Below are positions 9,327-19,459 of a DNA stretch of 64,000 bases, piece by piece (position 1 is the first letter of the stretch; the number at the start of each line of letters is the position of its first letter). The DNA lies in assembly GCF_003403035.1 (NCBI RefSeq), contig NZ_QURN01000009.1, positions 1 through 64,000 of the forward strand, given 5' to 3'. Position numbers and translations under genes: made by a program. The stretch is from Mesorhizobium denitrificans (lineage in GTDB: Bacteria > Pseudomonadota > Alphaproteobacteria > Rhizobiales > Rhizobiaceae). Under the pieces are notes generated by a model, which did no database searches, was not told where the DNA came from, and saw nothing but the letters and a program-made list of their open reading frames with translations.

Positions 9327-10813
9327 CCCCGCACGCGTTCTTCGGCTTGCGCGTCGAGAATGCGCCGAACGGTTTCCACGAGTTCGCTTTCCGGCACGGT
9401 GATCTGGCCCGGCCGCGCTTCCTTATATGCATCGTGGTCTGCAATGTTCTGTGCCAGTTGCGCGCCCACAACGAGATCCTTGATCTGCACCGTTCCCGCC
9501 GCGCGCTCGTCGCCGCCCTGAATTACGACGCAAGGTGCGCCGCGCCGGTCGGCATATTTCATCTGCGCCTTCATGCCCGCGCCGCCGAGATAAAGTTCCG
9601 CGCGAATGCCGTCCTGCCGAAGCTGCGCCACCATGCGCTGATACCGTCCGAGACTTTCCACGTCGCGGTCCATCACCAGCACCACGACCGGCGCAATCAC
9701 ATCAGTCGTATCCAGCTTGCCGAGATTTTTCAGCGCCGTCATCAAGCGCGAAACACCGATGGAAAAGCCCGTCGCCGGAACCGGCTCGCCACGGAAGCGC
9801 GACACCAGCCCGTCATAGCGCCCACCGCCGCCAACCGAACCGAAGCGCACCACCTGCCCGTCCTCGTTGGGGATTTCGGCTAGCAGTTCGGCTTCCAGAA
9901 CCGGGCCGGTATAATATTCCAGACCGCGCACCACGGATGGGTCGATCTTGATGCGCTCCGGCCCATATTGCGCCGCGCGGCAAAGCGCTTCAATGTCGCG
10001 CAACTCGCCCATGCCTTCGTGGAACTTTTCGCTGGCGATCTCGCCCGCGGTGCTGTCGATATAGCCAAGCACGGTTGCGATAGCCGCATCGGAAAGACCT
10101 GCACCTTTCGTGAAGTCGCCCTCGCCTTCCTTGCCGCCATCCCACCGGCCAGCGCCGAGCAGCAGGCGCACGCCGTCCGGCCCAAACTTGTCCAGCTTGT
10201 CGATGGCGCGCAGCACCGTCAGGCGACGTCCCGCGTTTTCGTCGCCGCCAAGCCCGATGGCTTCAAGTACGCCGTCCAGCACTTTGCGGTTATTCACGCG
10301 GATCAGATAGTCACCGCGCGCAATGCCAAGCGCTTCCATCACATCGGCCATCATCATGGCCATTTCGGCATCCGCGCCAACGCCCGGCGCGCCAATCGTA
10401 TCCGCATCAAACTGCATGAACTGGCGGAAGCGGCCCGGACCAGGCTTTTCGTTGCGGAACACCCAGCCAGACCGATACGACCGGAACGGCTTCGGCAGGC
10501 GCTCGAAGTTTTCTGCAACATAGCGCGCGGTCGGCGCGGTCAAATCATAGCGCAGCGAAAGCCACTGCTCGTCATCGTCCTGAAACGAAAACACGCCTTC
10601 ATTGGGGCGGTCCTGATCCGGCAGGAATTTGCCCAGCGCATCGGTAAACTCGATCAGCGGCTGCTCAACCGGCTCGAATCCATAAAGCTCATACACTTCG
10701 CGGATTGTCGCCATCATCCGGTCGGCTGCGCGAATGTCCTCCGCCGAGCGATCGACAAATCCACGCGGCAGGCGCGCCAGCGTCTTTTGCGGTTTCTCGG
10801 CCATAGGTGTCAT
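9323..10813 (-). CDS. hisS: histidyl-tRNA synthetase
   Basis: Charges tRNA-His; class IIa synthetase of 496 aa. Motif 2-like [20 protein letters not shown] and the histidine-binding segment [11 protein letters not shown] are present, with a C-terminal anticodon-binding domain. Alphaproteobacterial HisRS is known to recognise a tRNA-His without G-1 and C73, and the tRNA in this window (29436-29512) has exactly that form. Two ATGs (10813, 10804) could serve as start. It is the first gene of the hisS-hisZ-hisG operon. The 213 bp upstream (10814-11026) should hold its promoter, though no clear boxes are seen. Confidence 0.95.
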   Translation of the reverse strand: MTPMAEKPQKTLARLPRGFVDRSAEDIRAADRMMATIREVYELYGFEPVEQPLIEFTDALGKFLPDQDRPNEGVFSFQDDDEQWLSLRYDLTAPTARYVAENFERLPKPFRSYRSGWVFRNEKPGPGRFRQFMQFDADTIGAPGVGADAEMAMMMADVMEALGIARGDYLIRVNNRKVLDGVLEAIGLGGDENAGRRLTVLRAIDKLDKFGPDGVRLLLGAGRWDGGKEGEGDFTKGAGLSDAAIATVLGYIDSTAGEIASEKFHEGMGELRDIEALCRAAQYGPERIKIDPSVVRGLEYYTGPVLEAELLAEIPNEDGQVVRFGSVGGGGRYDGLVSRFRGEPVPATGFSIGVSRLMTALKNLGKLDTTDVIAPVVVLVMDRDVESLGRYQRMVAQLRQDGIRAELYLGGAGMKAQMKYADRRGAPCVVIQGGDERAAGTVQIKDLVVGAQLAQNIADHDAYKEARPGQITVPESELVETVRRILDAQAEERVRG

Positions 10814-11026
10814 TCCATAGTGCGGTTGCAGCCCGAGGAGCTTGTGGGCGCGCGTGTCCTAACCGATCAACGCAGGTGCGGCAAGGCGCTGGCTGTTGTT
10901 TGGAAAGCTGGTGTTAACCTCCTGCCACCAGTTTTCCGCAATTCGTTCAAAAATCCGCACCAATCGGCCCGTAATTCCCCTTCGTAACGGTAGCCATCCG
11001 GCCAGCCGCATTTCTCGGGCAAGATC

Positions 11027-11221
11027 ATGACCATGCTGACCACCAAGACCGCCACCGCCGAATCTTCTCTACAGGCCGGGCCTTTCCATCCAACTGCCGA
11101 GCCGCAGACCGAACGCAGCGAGATAAGCCGCGCCGTTCTCACGAGTTTGCTGGCGCTTTATCCGGTTCTGGCCACTGTCGGCGTCATGCTGCTCACGCTG
11201 GCTTTCACCCGCTCCGCCTGA
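11027..11221 (+). CDS. small single-span membrane protein, unknown
   Basis: 64-codon ORF starting with ATG. Residues 1-35 are polar, followed by one clear hydrophobic segment (about 36-60, TSLLALYPVLATVGVMLLTL) and a short basic end. GGGCAAG lies just upstream of the start as a weak ribosome site. It stands alone between hisS and tag. I do not recognise the family. Its reverse strand is also open (10867-11142), but that product looks like shadow translation. Confidence 0.5.
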   Translation: MTMLTTKTATAESSLQAGPFHPTAEPQTERSEISRAVLTSLLALYPVLATVGVMLLTLAFTRSA

Positions 11222-11274
11222 AATCCGCCACGCCGCGAAAGCACTCCTCTCTTCGCACCTCGTATCTCGACACT

Positions 11275-11913
11275 TCACGCCGACTTAGGCTTGGGTCTCT
11301 TGAACGCGGCGCGGGCGCGTTCCACTTCGGCGCGGCACTTGCAGCCTTCGATATGGTCGTTGACCATGCCCATCGCCTGCATGAAGGCATAAACTGTCGT
11401 CGGCCCCACAAAGCTCCAGCCGCGCTTTTTCAATTCCTTTGAGATGCGCGTTGAAATCGCGGTGGTCGGGTTTGCGCGCACTGCTTCCAGCGTCACGACC
11501 TCCGGGCGGTCTGCTGCGCCCGGCTCGAATGCCCAGAACCACGTCGCGAGCGACCCGGCTTCTTTCACCAGTTCCTGCGCGCGTTTGGCATTGTTGATCG
11601 TCGATTCGATCTTGCCGCGATGGCGAATGATTCCCGCATCGGCGACCAAGCGTTCGACATCCTTTTCGGTAAACGTCGCCACCTTGTTGAAATCGAAGCC
11701 CGCAAACGCGGCGCGAAAATTTTCGCGCTTGCGCAGGATCGTCAGCCACGACAATCCCGACTGAAACCCTTCGAGACAAATCTTCTCGAACAGCCGGACG
11801 TCGTCGACCACCGGCCTGCCCCATTCATTGTCGTGATAGGGAATGTAATCTGCGGTGCTGCCGCCCCAGGAGCAGCGCAGCACACCGTCGTCACCCTTCA
11901 CCAAGCCGTCCAT
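11275..11913 (-). CDS. tag: DNA-3-methyladenine glycosylase I
   Basis: Excises 3-methyladenine from alkylated DNA. The 212 aa show the Tag layout: RCSWGG (Cys14), YHDNEWGRPV (His27), FEKICLEGFQSGLSW with the conserved Glu, and NDHIEGC near residue 187. The Cys/His/His/Cys set matches the zinc site known in E. coli Tag. It is convergent with the small membrane ORF. Confidence 0.95.
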   Translation of the reverse strand: MDGLVKGDDGVLRCSWGGSTADYIPYHDNEWGRPVVDDVRLFEKICLEGFQSGLSWLTILRKRENFRAAFAGFDFNKVATFTEKDVERLVADAGIIRHRGKIESTINNAKRAQELVKEAGSLATWFWAFEPGAADRPEVVTLEAVRANPTTAISTRISKELKKRGWSFVGPTTVYAFMQAMGMVNDHIEGCKCRAEVERARAAFKRPKPKSA

Positions 11914-12116
11914 TGTCGCGAATCTCCCGATGGCGAGCGCAATTTAGGGCTTGTTTACCGCGTTTGTGAACGCTCAGGTAACCATACCAAAGAGTTTCAC
12001 TCACAAGTCGCATTTTATGCAATTTGATTCATCTTTCAGTTGTGACGTCCGAACAAAATACCCTCGCTGATCGCTGCCGGAGGGGCGCGATCCATATATT
12101 TGTCGAGAGCATTCTT

Positions 12117-12905
12117 ATGAGATTGTCCGCCTGTCTGCTTACCGCCGCCAGTTTGCTGGCGCTCCAAACGTCGCCACTTTCCGCACAGGATCGCTACCGC
12201 CAGCCGCCACCGGTCGTGGTCAGCCCAGACCTTTCAGCGCCGTGGGTCATGCAGCTCGGCCAGCAGCCGGGCAAAGTCGTCCGGCGCCGTGCGCCCACCA
12301 ATGTTCAGGTGCAACAGGGCCAGCAGGGCCTCACCATGCGCCGCTCGTCGGTTCCGGGCCTCGTGCTGGTGCAGCCAACCAACGCTGACGTTTCGGTCAT
12401 CACATCGTCGGTCGCGCGGCCTGCGCAAACGCAGATTCAGCCGCAGATGGACCCGAAATTCCTGCCTGCTTCTGTTGAATATCAAACCAGCCACAAGCCC
12501 GGCACCATCATTATCGATTCGGCCTCCAAATATCTCTATCTGGTTCAGGAAGGCGGCAAGGCGCGTCGTTATGGCGTCGGCGTCGGCAAGGAGGGCATGG
12601 GTTGGAAGGGCGTGGAGAACGTCACCCGCAAGGCCGAGTGGCCGGAGTGGCGTCCGCCATCATCGATGATCGAGCGTGAGCGCAAGAAGGGCCGCATCCT
12701 GCCAACCTACATGGCCGGAGGCGAGGCCAATCCGCTCGGGGCGCGCGCGCTTTACCTTGGCAGCACGCTCTATCGCATCCACGGCACGAACGCGCCTTGG
12801 ACCGTCGGCACAAACGCATCATCCGGCTGCATCCGCATGCGCAATCAGGATGTCATGGAGTTGTACGAGATGGTCAGGGTCGGCGCAAAAGTCGTCGTGA
12901 TGTAA
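12117..12905 (+). CDS. L,D-transpeptidase (YkuD family), secreted
   Basis: Cross-links peptidoglycan stem peptides, or attaches proteins to them, in the periplasm. The 262 aa begin with a signal peptide (residues 1-23, cleavage near PLSAQD). A Gln/Pro-rich linker follows, then a YkuD catalytic domain ending in HGTNAPWTVG and the SSGCIRM nucleophile motif. I start at the ATG at 12117, which begins the signal peptide; the frame is open 93 nt further up. A strong terminator follows. The 203 bp before it show nothing clear. Confidence 0.9.
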   Translation: MRLSACLLTAASLLALQTSPLSAQDRYRQPPPVVVSPDLSAPWVMQLGQQPGKVVRRRAPTNVQVQQGQQGLTMRRSSVPGLVLVQPTNADVSVITSSVARPAQTQIQPQMDPKFLPASVEYQTSHKPGTIIIDSASKYLYLVQEGGKARRYGVGVGKEGMGWKGVENVTRKAEWPEWRPPSSMIERERKKGRILPTYMAGGEANPLGARALYLGSTLYRIHGTNAPWTVGTNASSGCIRMRNQDVMELYEMVRVGAKVVVM

Positions 12906-12951
12906 AGTTCGGGGGACGGGCTGCCGTTTCAGGTGGCAACCGTCGAAAAAG

Positions 12952-12985
12952 AGCGGCGCGACGAGGGGCGCGCCGCTTTTTTTTT
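12952..12985 (+). terminator. intrinsic terminator of the L,D-transpeptidase gene
   Basis: Perfect 9-bp stem AGCGGCGCG/CGCGCCGCT with an 8-nt loop followed by nine T. It lies 47 bp past the stop codon. Confidence 0.92.
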
Positions 12986-13095
12986 GTTTTGCGGCGCTGA
13001 TTCACCCCTGGTTCGCCTGCCGGCACCACCGCGCCCTCCGCTATGGTTCCGACCGCTCGCCTCAACATCGCAGGGAAGACCGCAACTTCGCAGCC

Positions 13096-13126
13096 CGTCA
13101 TCCTCTGGCTTGTCCCAAGGATGACG
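13096..13126. repeat. GTCATCC/GGATGAC intergenic palindrome
   Basis: CGTCATCCT and AGGATGACG flank a CTGGCTTGTCCC centre. This is a widespread type of short intergenic palindrome in alphaproteobacteria; a longer relative is at 50086-50196. It lies downstream of glcF. Confidence 0.6.
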
Positions 13127-13164
13127 CCGGAACGCACGGGGTAACGTCAGAATTCGCGGTCTAC

Positions 13165-14451
13165 TCAAACCCCCGCGGGTCGTTCCCCGCCATAGGCCCA
13201 GTCCAGCAGGGCGACGGTGTGGACGATTGGCATGCCGGCGCGGTTGGCAATCTGCGTCATGCAGCCGATATTCCCCGTCGCGACCACATCGGCGCCTGTC
13301 GCCGCGATATTCTTCACCTTGCGGTCGCGCAGCTTTGCGGAAATCTCCGGCTGCATGATGTTGTAGGTTCCGGCCGATCCGCAGCACAGATGCCCCTCGC
13401 GCGGTTCCTTCACCACAAACCCGGCGCGCGTCAGCAGATCCTTCGGCTGGCGCGTCAGTTTCTGACCGTGCTGCATCGAACAGGCCGAATGATACGCCAC
13501 CGCCAGCCCCGGCTTCACCACCGGTTCGGGCAATTCCAGCACTGTCAGATATTCTGTGATGTCCTTCGCCAGCGCAGAAACCCGCGCTGCCTTCTCCGCA
13601 TAGGCTGGATCGAGCCGCAGCATGAAGCCGTAGTCCTTGATCGTCGTGCCGCATCCCGATGCCGTGATGACAATCGCATCCAGCCCGCCATTGTCGATCA
13701 ATCGCGTCCACGCATCGACATTGCGCCGCGCCTGAACGAGCGACTCTTCCTCGCGACCCATATGATGCACCAGCGCGCCGCAGCAACCCTCACCGGGTGC
13801 GTCCACAATCTCAATTCCAAGCCGCGTCAGCAGCGATGTCGCCGCTTCATTTATGCCGGGATTCAGCACCGGCTGCGCGCAACCTTTCAGCATCGCTACG
13901 CGCCCGCGCGCCTTGCCCTTAAGCATGATCGATTCTTGCCCCGCCTTCGGCAAAGAGCGCGGTGCAAGTTCCAGCATCGCCGCAAGCGGCTGCAGCGCCT
14001 TGTTTTTCTTGAAAAGCCCCGCGAATGGCCTGCCTAGTCCCGCCAGTTTCAGCGCAGCGCGAAAACGCGCCGGATAGGGCAGCACTTTCGCCAGCGTCGC
14101 GCGGATCATCCGGTCCACAAACGGGCGACGATAGGTTTGCTCGATATGCGCGCGCGCATGGTCGACCAGATGCATGTAGTTCACGCCGGAAGGGCACGTC
14201 GTCATGCACGCCAGACATGACAGGCAACGGTCGATATGCCGCACGATTTCCTCGTCCGCGGGCCTCCCGTTTTCCAGCATATCCTTGATGAGATAAATGC
14301 GCCCGCGCGGGCTATCGAGTTCGTTGCCGAGCGTCACATAGGTTGGGCAGGTCGCCGTGCAAAATCCGCAATGCACGCATTTGCGCAATATCTTTTCGGA
14401 CTCCGCGACATGTGGATCGGCAAGTTGTTCGGGCAGGAAATTGGTTTGCAT
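13165..14451 (-). CDS. glcF: glycolate oxidase iron-sulfur subunit
   Basis: Electron-transfer subunit of the GlcDEF glycolate dehydrogenase. The 428 aa carry two N-terminal 4Fe-4S motifs, CVHCGFCTATCP (about 26-37) and CLSCLACMTTCP (about 77-88), and two C-terminal CCG domains (GCCGALVHHMG and HLCCGSAGTYN). The start is 2 nt from the glcE stop. The order glcD-glcE-glcF on the minus strand matches the E. coli operon, but glcC, glcG and glcB are not adjacent. Confidence 0.95.
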   Translation of the reverse strand: MQTNFLPEQLADPHVAESEKILRKCVHCGFCTATCPTYVTLGNELDSPRGRIYLIKDMLENGRPADEEIVRHIDRCLSCLACMTTCPSGVNYMHLVDHARAHIEQTYRRPFVDRMIRATLAKVLPYPARFRAALKLAGLGRPFAGLFKKNKALQPLAAMLELAPRSLPKAGQESIMLKGKARGRVAMLKGCAQPVLNPGINEAATSLLTRLGIEIVDAPGEGCCGALVHHMGREEESLVQARRNVDAWTRLIDNGGLDAIVITASGCGTTIKDYGFMLRLDPAYAEKAARVSALAKDITEYLTVLELPEPVVKPGLAVAYHSACSMQHGQKLTRQPKDLLTRAGFVVKEPREGHLCCGSAGTYNIMQPEISAKLRDRKVKNIAATGADVVATGNIGCMTQIANRAGMPIVHTVALLDWAYGGERPAGV

Positions 14452-14453
14452 CG

Positions 14454-15662
14454 TCAGCCCGCCATACGTCCGGGATTGAGAATATTGTGCGGGTCAAACG
14501 ACGCTTTCAGCCGTTCCGCCAATGCGCGTAAAGCAGGCGGTTGCGGCGCGAACACCGGCACCGCCGCGCGCACCGCAGCGTTGGCTCGCACCAGCGTAGC
14601 ATGTCCGCCGCCATGCGCCCGCACCAGCGCCCGCACGCGTTCAGCTTCCGGCTCGCCGTGTTCCATGCGCAGCCACACCAGCCCGCCCTGCCAATCGTAG
14701 AATGCACTGGCCGGAACATTCTGTCGCAAATCCAGCGTCATCCTGTGGGCTTCGGAAGGCTGCATGGACACCCGCCAGACCGGCTTGTGCGTTCCATCTG
14801 CGAACGGAATGCAATCGCGCAGATCGCGCCAGACAGCTTTCGATTTGTCGCCCAGCAACACCTGCAATTCGCCCGCATTCTTGAGCATGTCCTGCAGGAG
14901 ATTGAGCCTGTAGGCGATGGAGGGCGGAAATCCTTCCAGCCGCAGCAGCGTCGCCGCATCAGACCCCAGCGCTCCACCCACAACCGAAATCGCAACGCCT
15001 TCCGGCACATGCGCCGCGCTCGAAACCTCCGCGCTGGAACCCATCGCGAGCGCCATCGCCGCGGCAGCCTGATCGTCCAGCAATCCGCGAATGGCGAGCG
15101 TCGTTTCCGTCTCCGCGACCGGCAGCACCTTGAACGTCACATCCGTACAGACCGCCAGCGTTCCCCATGACCCTGCCATCGCCTTGGACACATCATAGCC
15201 GGTCACGTTTTTCACGACTCTCCCCCCTGCCTTGAAAGCTTCGCCACGCCCGGAAACCGCGTTGATGCCAAGAATATGATCGCGCGCAGCGCCCGCTTTC
15301 AGCCTGCGCGGACCGGAGAGGTTTGCCGCCAGAACGCCCCCGATTGTTCCCGCGCCAGCCGCCTGCCCATGCAGCGGGCCATAATCCAGCGGCTCGAAAT
15401 CAAGTTGCTGGTTGTAGTCGGCCAAAAGCTTTTCGATTTCCGCAATCGGCGTTCCCGCGCGCGCGGTCAGCACCAGTTCCGCAGGCTCGTATAGCGTCAC
15501 GCCGGACAACCGCGAAAGGCTCAGCGTGTGCTCCGTTTGCGCAGGGCGTCCAATGCCACGCTTCGACCCCTGCCCCACCACCTCCAAAGGCGCTTGCTCC
15601 GCTGCCGCCCATTGGACAACAGACAGCACCTCTTCCGGCGTTGTCGGCGTAAAATCGGTCAT
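14454..15662 (-). CDS. glcE: glycolate oxidase FAD-binding subunit
   Basis: 402 aa, FAD_binding_4 family. The N-terminal dinucleotide-binding region has VVGQGSKRGIG, then GPLHGQAAGAGTIGG and the VKNVTGYDVSK segment typical of GlcE. It lies 8 nt after glcD and works with GlcD and GlcF to oxidise glycolate to glyoxylate at the inner membrane. Confidence 0.94.
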   Translation of the reverse strand: MTDFTPTTPEEVLSVVQWAAAEQAPLEVVGQGSKRGIGRPAQTEHTLSLSRLSGVTLYEPAELVLTARAGTPIAEIEKLLADYNQQLDFEPLDYGPLHGQAAGAGTIGGVLAANLSGPRRLKAGAARDHILGINAVSGRGEAFKAGGRVVKNVTGYDVSKAMAGSWGTLAVCTDVTFKVLPVAETETTLAIRGLLDDQAAAAMALAMGSSAEVSSAAHVPEGVAISVVGGALGSDAATLLRLEGFPPSIAYRLNLLQDMLKNAGELQVLLGDKSKAVWRDLRDCIPFADGTHKPVWRVSMQPSEAHRMTLDLRQNVPASAFYDWQGGLVWLRMEHGEPEAERVRALVRAHGGGHATLVRANAAVRAAVPVFAPQPPALRALAERLKASFDPHNILNPGRMAG

Positions 15663-15670
15663 GAAACGCT

Positions 15671-17167
15671 CTAAAACCTTGGAATGTCTGGAAATGGCAT
15701 CTTGCCCTGATGCACATGCATCCGGCCAAGTTCGGCGCAGCGCCGCAATTGCGGAAACACCTTACCCGGATTGAGCAGATGGTTTGGATCGAACGCGCAT
15801 TTGATGCGCATTTGCTGGTCCAGATCTGCCTCGGTGAACATCTCCGGCATCAGGTCGCGCTTCTCGACGCCAACGCCGTGCTCGCCGGTCAGCACGCCGC
15901 CGACCTTTACACAAAGCCGCAAAATATCCGCGCCAAACTCTTCCGCCGCAGCCAATTCGCCGGGGTTGTTTGCGTCATAAAGGATCAGCGGGTGCAAATT
16001 GCCGTCGCCCGCATGGAAAACATTCGCCACGCGCAGCCCGTGCTTTTCCGAAAGTTCGCGCATACCGGCCAGCACGCGCGGCAGTTCCTTGCGCGGTATC
16101 GTGCCGTCCATGCAAAGGTAATCCGGCGAAATGCGCCCGACCGCCGGAAACGCCGCCTTGCGCCCCGCCCAGAACGACAGCCGTTCCGCATCCGAACCGG
16201 AAATCCGGCATGTGGTGGAGCCGTTCGCCTGAGCTATGCGCTCCACCTCTGCGATCAGGTGATCCACCTCCGCCGGCGGGCCGTCGAGTTCAACGATCAG
16301 CAGCGCCTCCACGTCCAGCGGATAGCCCACCTGCACAAAATCTTCTGCCGCCTTGATGGCGGGCCGGTCCATCATTTCCATGCCGCCGGGAATGATCCCC
16401 GCGCCGATAATATCGGCCACGCACTGACCGCCTTGCTCGCTCGTCGGGAATCCGATCAGCACCGCGCGCGCCGTCTCCGGCTTCTTCAAAATGCGAACCG
16501 TGACTTCCGTCACCACACCCAGCAATCCCTCGGAACCTGTCATCAGGCCAAGCAAATCATAGCCTTCCGAGTCCAGATGCTTGCCGCCCAGCCGCACCAC
16601 GTCGCCATTGACCAGCACCATTTCGAGGCCGAGCACATTGTTGGCTGTCAGCCCGTATTTCAGGCAGTGCACACCGCCCGAATTTTCCGCGACATTGCCG
16701 CCAATCGAACACGCAATCTGCGACGAAGGATCAGGCGCATAATAAAACCCGTCTTGCTCCACAGCAGTCGTGATACCCAGATTGGTCACGCCCGGTTGCG
16801 CCACCACAACTCTGTTCGGAAAATCGATTTCCAGAATGCGGTTGAACCGGCTCATCACCAGCAACACCGCATCGGCCAGCGGCAGCGACCCGCCCGAAAG
16901 CGAGGTACCCGATCCGCGCGGCACCACCCGCACGCCATTCTCGTTGCAGTAGCGCAAGATACGCGCCACCTGATCGACCGTTTCCGGCAGCACGACGACC
17001 AGCGGCAATTGGCGATAGGCCGTCAGCGCATCCGTCTCGAATGCGCGCATTTCGTTCACCGTCTCGACAACGCCTTCGCCCGGCACAATGGCGCGCATCG
17101 CCGCCACGATCTCCGCGCGGCGGGCCATTGTTTTTTCATCGGCTTTCGGCATGACCAGACCGGTCAT
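15671..17167 (-). CDS. glcD: glycolate oxidase catalytic subunit
   Basis: FAD-linked oxidase of 498 aa. FAD-binding signatures are PRGSGTSLSGG, GGNVAENSGGVHCLKYG and TGSEGLLGVVTEVTVRI; the C-terminus has HAGDGNLHPLILYD and LTGEHGVGVEKRDLMPEMF. I start at the ATG at 17167 because GGAGGAG lies 5 nt upstream; the open frame to 17290 has no such site. First gene of glcDEF. Confidence 0.95.
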   Translation of the reverse strand: MTGLVMPKADEKTMARRAEIVAAMRAIVPGEGVVETVNEMRAFETDALTAYRQLPLVVVLPETVDQVARILRYCNENGVRVVPRGSGTSLSGGSLPLADAVLLVMSRFNRILEIDFPNRVVVAQPGVTNLGITTAVEQDGFYYAPDPSSQIACSIGGNVAENSGGVHCLKYGLTANNVLGLEMVLVNGDVVRLGGKHLDSEGYDLLGLMTGSEGLLGVVTEVTVRILKKPETARAVLIGFPTSEQGGQCVADIIGAGIIPGGMEMMDRPAIKAAEDFVQVGYPLDVEALLIVELDGPPAEVDHLIAEVERIAQANGSTTCRISGSDAERLSFWAGRKAAFPAVGRISPDYLCMDGTIPRKELPRVLAGMRELSEKHGLRVANVFHAGDGNLHPLILYDANNPGELAAAEEFGADILRLCVKVGGVLTGEHGVGVEKRDLMPEMFTEADLDQQMRIKCAFDPNHLLNPGKVFPQLRRCAELGRMHVHQGKMPFPDIPRF

Positions 17168-17219
17168 AGGCGCTCCTCCCGCAGTGTTTATAGCGACCGG
17201 CGGGCCGCTCGCGCAAACC

Positions 17220-18521
17220 TCATTTAGTATGCGTTTCCGAATGCGAATTCCGAATGCGCCGCACCGCCCACCACACAGCAATAATCGCAACCGGCACGGC
17301 GGCAGCGGTCACATATTCCGGCTGCAAATGTATCCCGAATATGCCCGTGCCTTTGGCCAGATACCCGATCAACCCAACCACGTAATAAGACACCGCCGCG
17401 ACAGACAAGCCTTCGACCGTCTGCTGCAAGCGCAGTTGCAGCCGCGCGCGATTGTTCATCGAGGCCAGCACGTCGCGGTTCTGCTTCTCCACTTCCACAT
17501 CGATCCATGTGCGCAAAAGCGTCGTCGCGCGCGTCAGCTTGCGCGAGAGGTTGGCCTGCCGCTCCTCGACCGACCGGCAAGTACGCATCGCGGGCGCCAT
17601 GCGCCGCTGGATAAAGCCTCGCCACGTATTATAGCCGGAAACAGGATGTTCGCGCAGCGCATCCAGTCTTTCATGAACGATCCCGTCATAGGCGCGGCTC
17701 GCGCCCAACCGGTAGAGGCTTGCCGCCGCATCCGCCTCAAGCTCTGCCGCCAGCCCGGTCAGCACCGTCAGCAGCTTTTGCTCGTCGCGCTCGGCATTGG
17801 TCATTTCCTGCGTTATCTGCGCAAGGCTGTTTTCGATGCGGCCCACGCGTGCCGAAAGCGCTTGCGCCAGCGGCAGGCCAAGCATCGCGAGCGTCCTATA
17901 CGTCTCGATGTCGATAACGCGCTGCGAAACCGCGCCGTTTCTGGCGGGCGACATACCCTTGTCCAGCATCAATATGCGCGTCAGCCCGTCGCCGTCCTGC
18001 CTGAAATCGGAGATAATCGCCGCATTGCCGTCCTCGATCACGGAATAACACAAGCTCGTCGGGTCGAAGGTCTGCACCAGCCGCTCGCTTGCGGCGGTCC
18101 ACTTTCTAATTTCCAGCCTGATGCCGGAAATTACCGGCCCCGGCGGCGTGAAGCCGTTGCCGAATGGCGAATCTTCCGCAGCCTTGCCGTTGCCCGGCAA
18201 CGGACCTTCCCAGAGGTAGGTGGAAAATTCCGTGTGCCGCTCCCAGCGCACACTGCCCTTTCCCCATTTCATCGCATGGTGTCTGGCCTCTGCGTCGGGC
18301 GCGGCGATCCCCAGCCTGCGCGAAAGCGCACCCAGCACGGCCAGATCGATATTGCCGCGGCCTTCCGTGGCAAACGCCAGCTGTATCAACACGCGCGGCG
18401 CGTCGATCAGCGGATATGGGCGCGCATGCACCTCGCCCAGCGCAATCGCGCGCTCGGCATGGGCTGGAAAACCCAGCACCGTTCCCGCCAGTCGATCCTC
18501 TGTATCTTTGCCAGGCATCAA
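17220..18521 (-). CDS. DUF3422 family membrane protein
   Basis: 433-aa protein with a long N-terminal soluble region (LNEVHARP-like start, here ALGEVHARPYPL), a helical middle part (residues about 225-360) and two C-terminal hydrophobic spans (VAAVSYYVVGLIGYLA and VTAAAVPVAIIAVWWAV) with a basic tail. This is the DUF3422 pattern found in proteobacteria; function is unknown. It ends 52 bp before glcD on the same strand and may be cotranscribed with glcDEF. Confidence 0.85.
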   Translation of the reverse strand: MMPGKDTEDRLAGTVLGFPAHAERAIALGEVHARPYPLIDAPRVLIQLAFATEGRGNIDLAVLGALSRRLGIAAPDAEARHHAMKWGKGSVRWERHTEFSTYLWEGPLPGNGKAAEDSPFGNGFTPPGPVISGIRLEIRKWTAASERLVQTFDPTSLCYSVIEDGNAAIISDFRQDGDGLTRILMLDKGMSPARNGAVSQRVIDIETYRTLAMLGLPLAQALSARVGRIENSLAQITQEMTNAERDEQKLLTVLTGLAAELEADAAASLYRLGASRAYDGIVHERLDALREHPVSGYNTWRGFIQRRMAPAMRTCRSVEERQANLSRKLTRATTLLRTWIDVEVEKQNRDVLASMNNRARLQLRLQQTVEGLSVAAVSYYVVGLIGYLAKGTGIFGIHLQPEYVTAAAVPVAIIAVWWAVRRIRNSHSETHTK

Positions 18522-18629
18522 GGCTGATCATCCGAAAAGTTGAATTCTTCCAACCGCGTTCGCGGCAAACCAATTCTGGCCAATCCGATCGCGTAACACT
18601 ATGTCTGAAAAGCAAGAAGGAGCTTTGTA

Positions 18630-19400
18630 TTGTCAGTCAAGGGCGTAAGCTACAGCGAGGCGGCTGCACCGGCGGGAGTGCGGCTCTATGCCATCGGCGA
18701 TGTGCACGGTCGCGCAGACCTACTGCAAGCCATGCTGGCGCGCATCGAAGCCGAACTCGCCATCGACCGGCCGGCTGACTGGCGCATTATCCTGCTTGGC
18801 GATTATGTGGATCGCGGCATGGATTCGCGCGGCGTGATTGACGAACTTCTCAACCGCCAGCGCCGCGACGAGCATTTCATCATGCTTGCGGGAAACCATG
18901 ACACCGGCTTCCTGGGCTTTCTGGAAAAGCCAGACCCGAAGGGCCTGTTCATGCAGTTCGGCGGCATTCAAACCGCCCAATCCTATGGCGTCACGCTCAA
19001 GCGTCCCTATCGCCACGGCATTGAGGAAGGCGATCGCGGCTTTCTTGAAACCTCAGCCCAGTTGCAACAGGCCGTGCCGCCCGAACACATCGAGTTTTTG
19101 CGCACCTTGCCGCGCGGCTGTCTGGCGGGCGATTTCTTCTTTTGCCATGCCGGCGTCCGTCCCGGCGTCCCGCTCGACAAGCAGGATCCGGAAGACCTCA
19201 TCTGGATACGCAATGATTTCCTGCTTTATGCCGAGCTGCATCCCAAGGTTATCGTGCACGGTCACACGCCGGTTGGTCAGCCGGACATTCGGGACAATCG
19301 CGTCAACATCGATACCCACGCTTATGAGACGGGTATCCTCACCGCTCTCGTCGTGGACGGAACGCAGAAGCGGTTTCTCACAATCGGAAACGGCTTTTAG
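18630..19400 (+). CDS. calcineurin-like metallophosphoesterase (PrpA/serine-threonine phosphatase type)
   Basis: 256 aa with the full metallophosphatase set: GDVHGRADL (about 23-31), GDYVDRG (about 56-62), GNHD (about 88-91) and HGHTPVG (about 211-217). It most resembles bacterial PP1/PP2A-like or diadenosine tetraphosphatase-like enzymes; substrate unknown. The only well placed start is TTG at 18630, preceded by GAAGGAG at a 7-nt spacing. The ATG at 18601 is out of frame. Confidence 0.85.
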   Translation: MSVKGVSYSEAAAPAGVRLYAIGDVHGRADLLQAMLARIEAELAIDRPADWRIILLGDYVDRGMDSRGVIDELLNRQRRDEHFIMLAGNHDTGFLGFLEKPDPKGLFMQFGGIQTAQSYGVTLKRPYRHGIEEGDRGFLETSAQLQQAVPPEHIEFLRTLPRGCLAGDFFFCHAGVRPGVPLDKQDPEDLIWIRNDFLLYAELHPKVIVHGHTPVGQPDIRDNRVNIDTHAYETGILTALVVDGTQKRFLTIGNGF

Positions 19401-19459
19401 ATACCCCTTGCAGAGTGGCGCGGATGGACGATCCCGAAACGGCTATCAGCGCCGACGTC

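Noticed and set aside
10867-11142. 91-codon minus-strand ORF upstream of hisS
   Set aside because: No family features, and it overlaps the more convincing small membrane ORF on the other strand.
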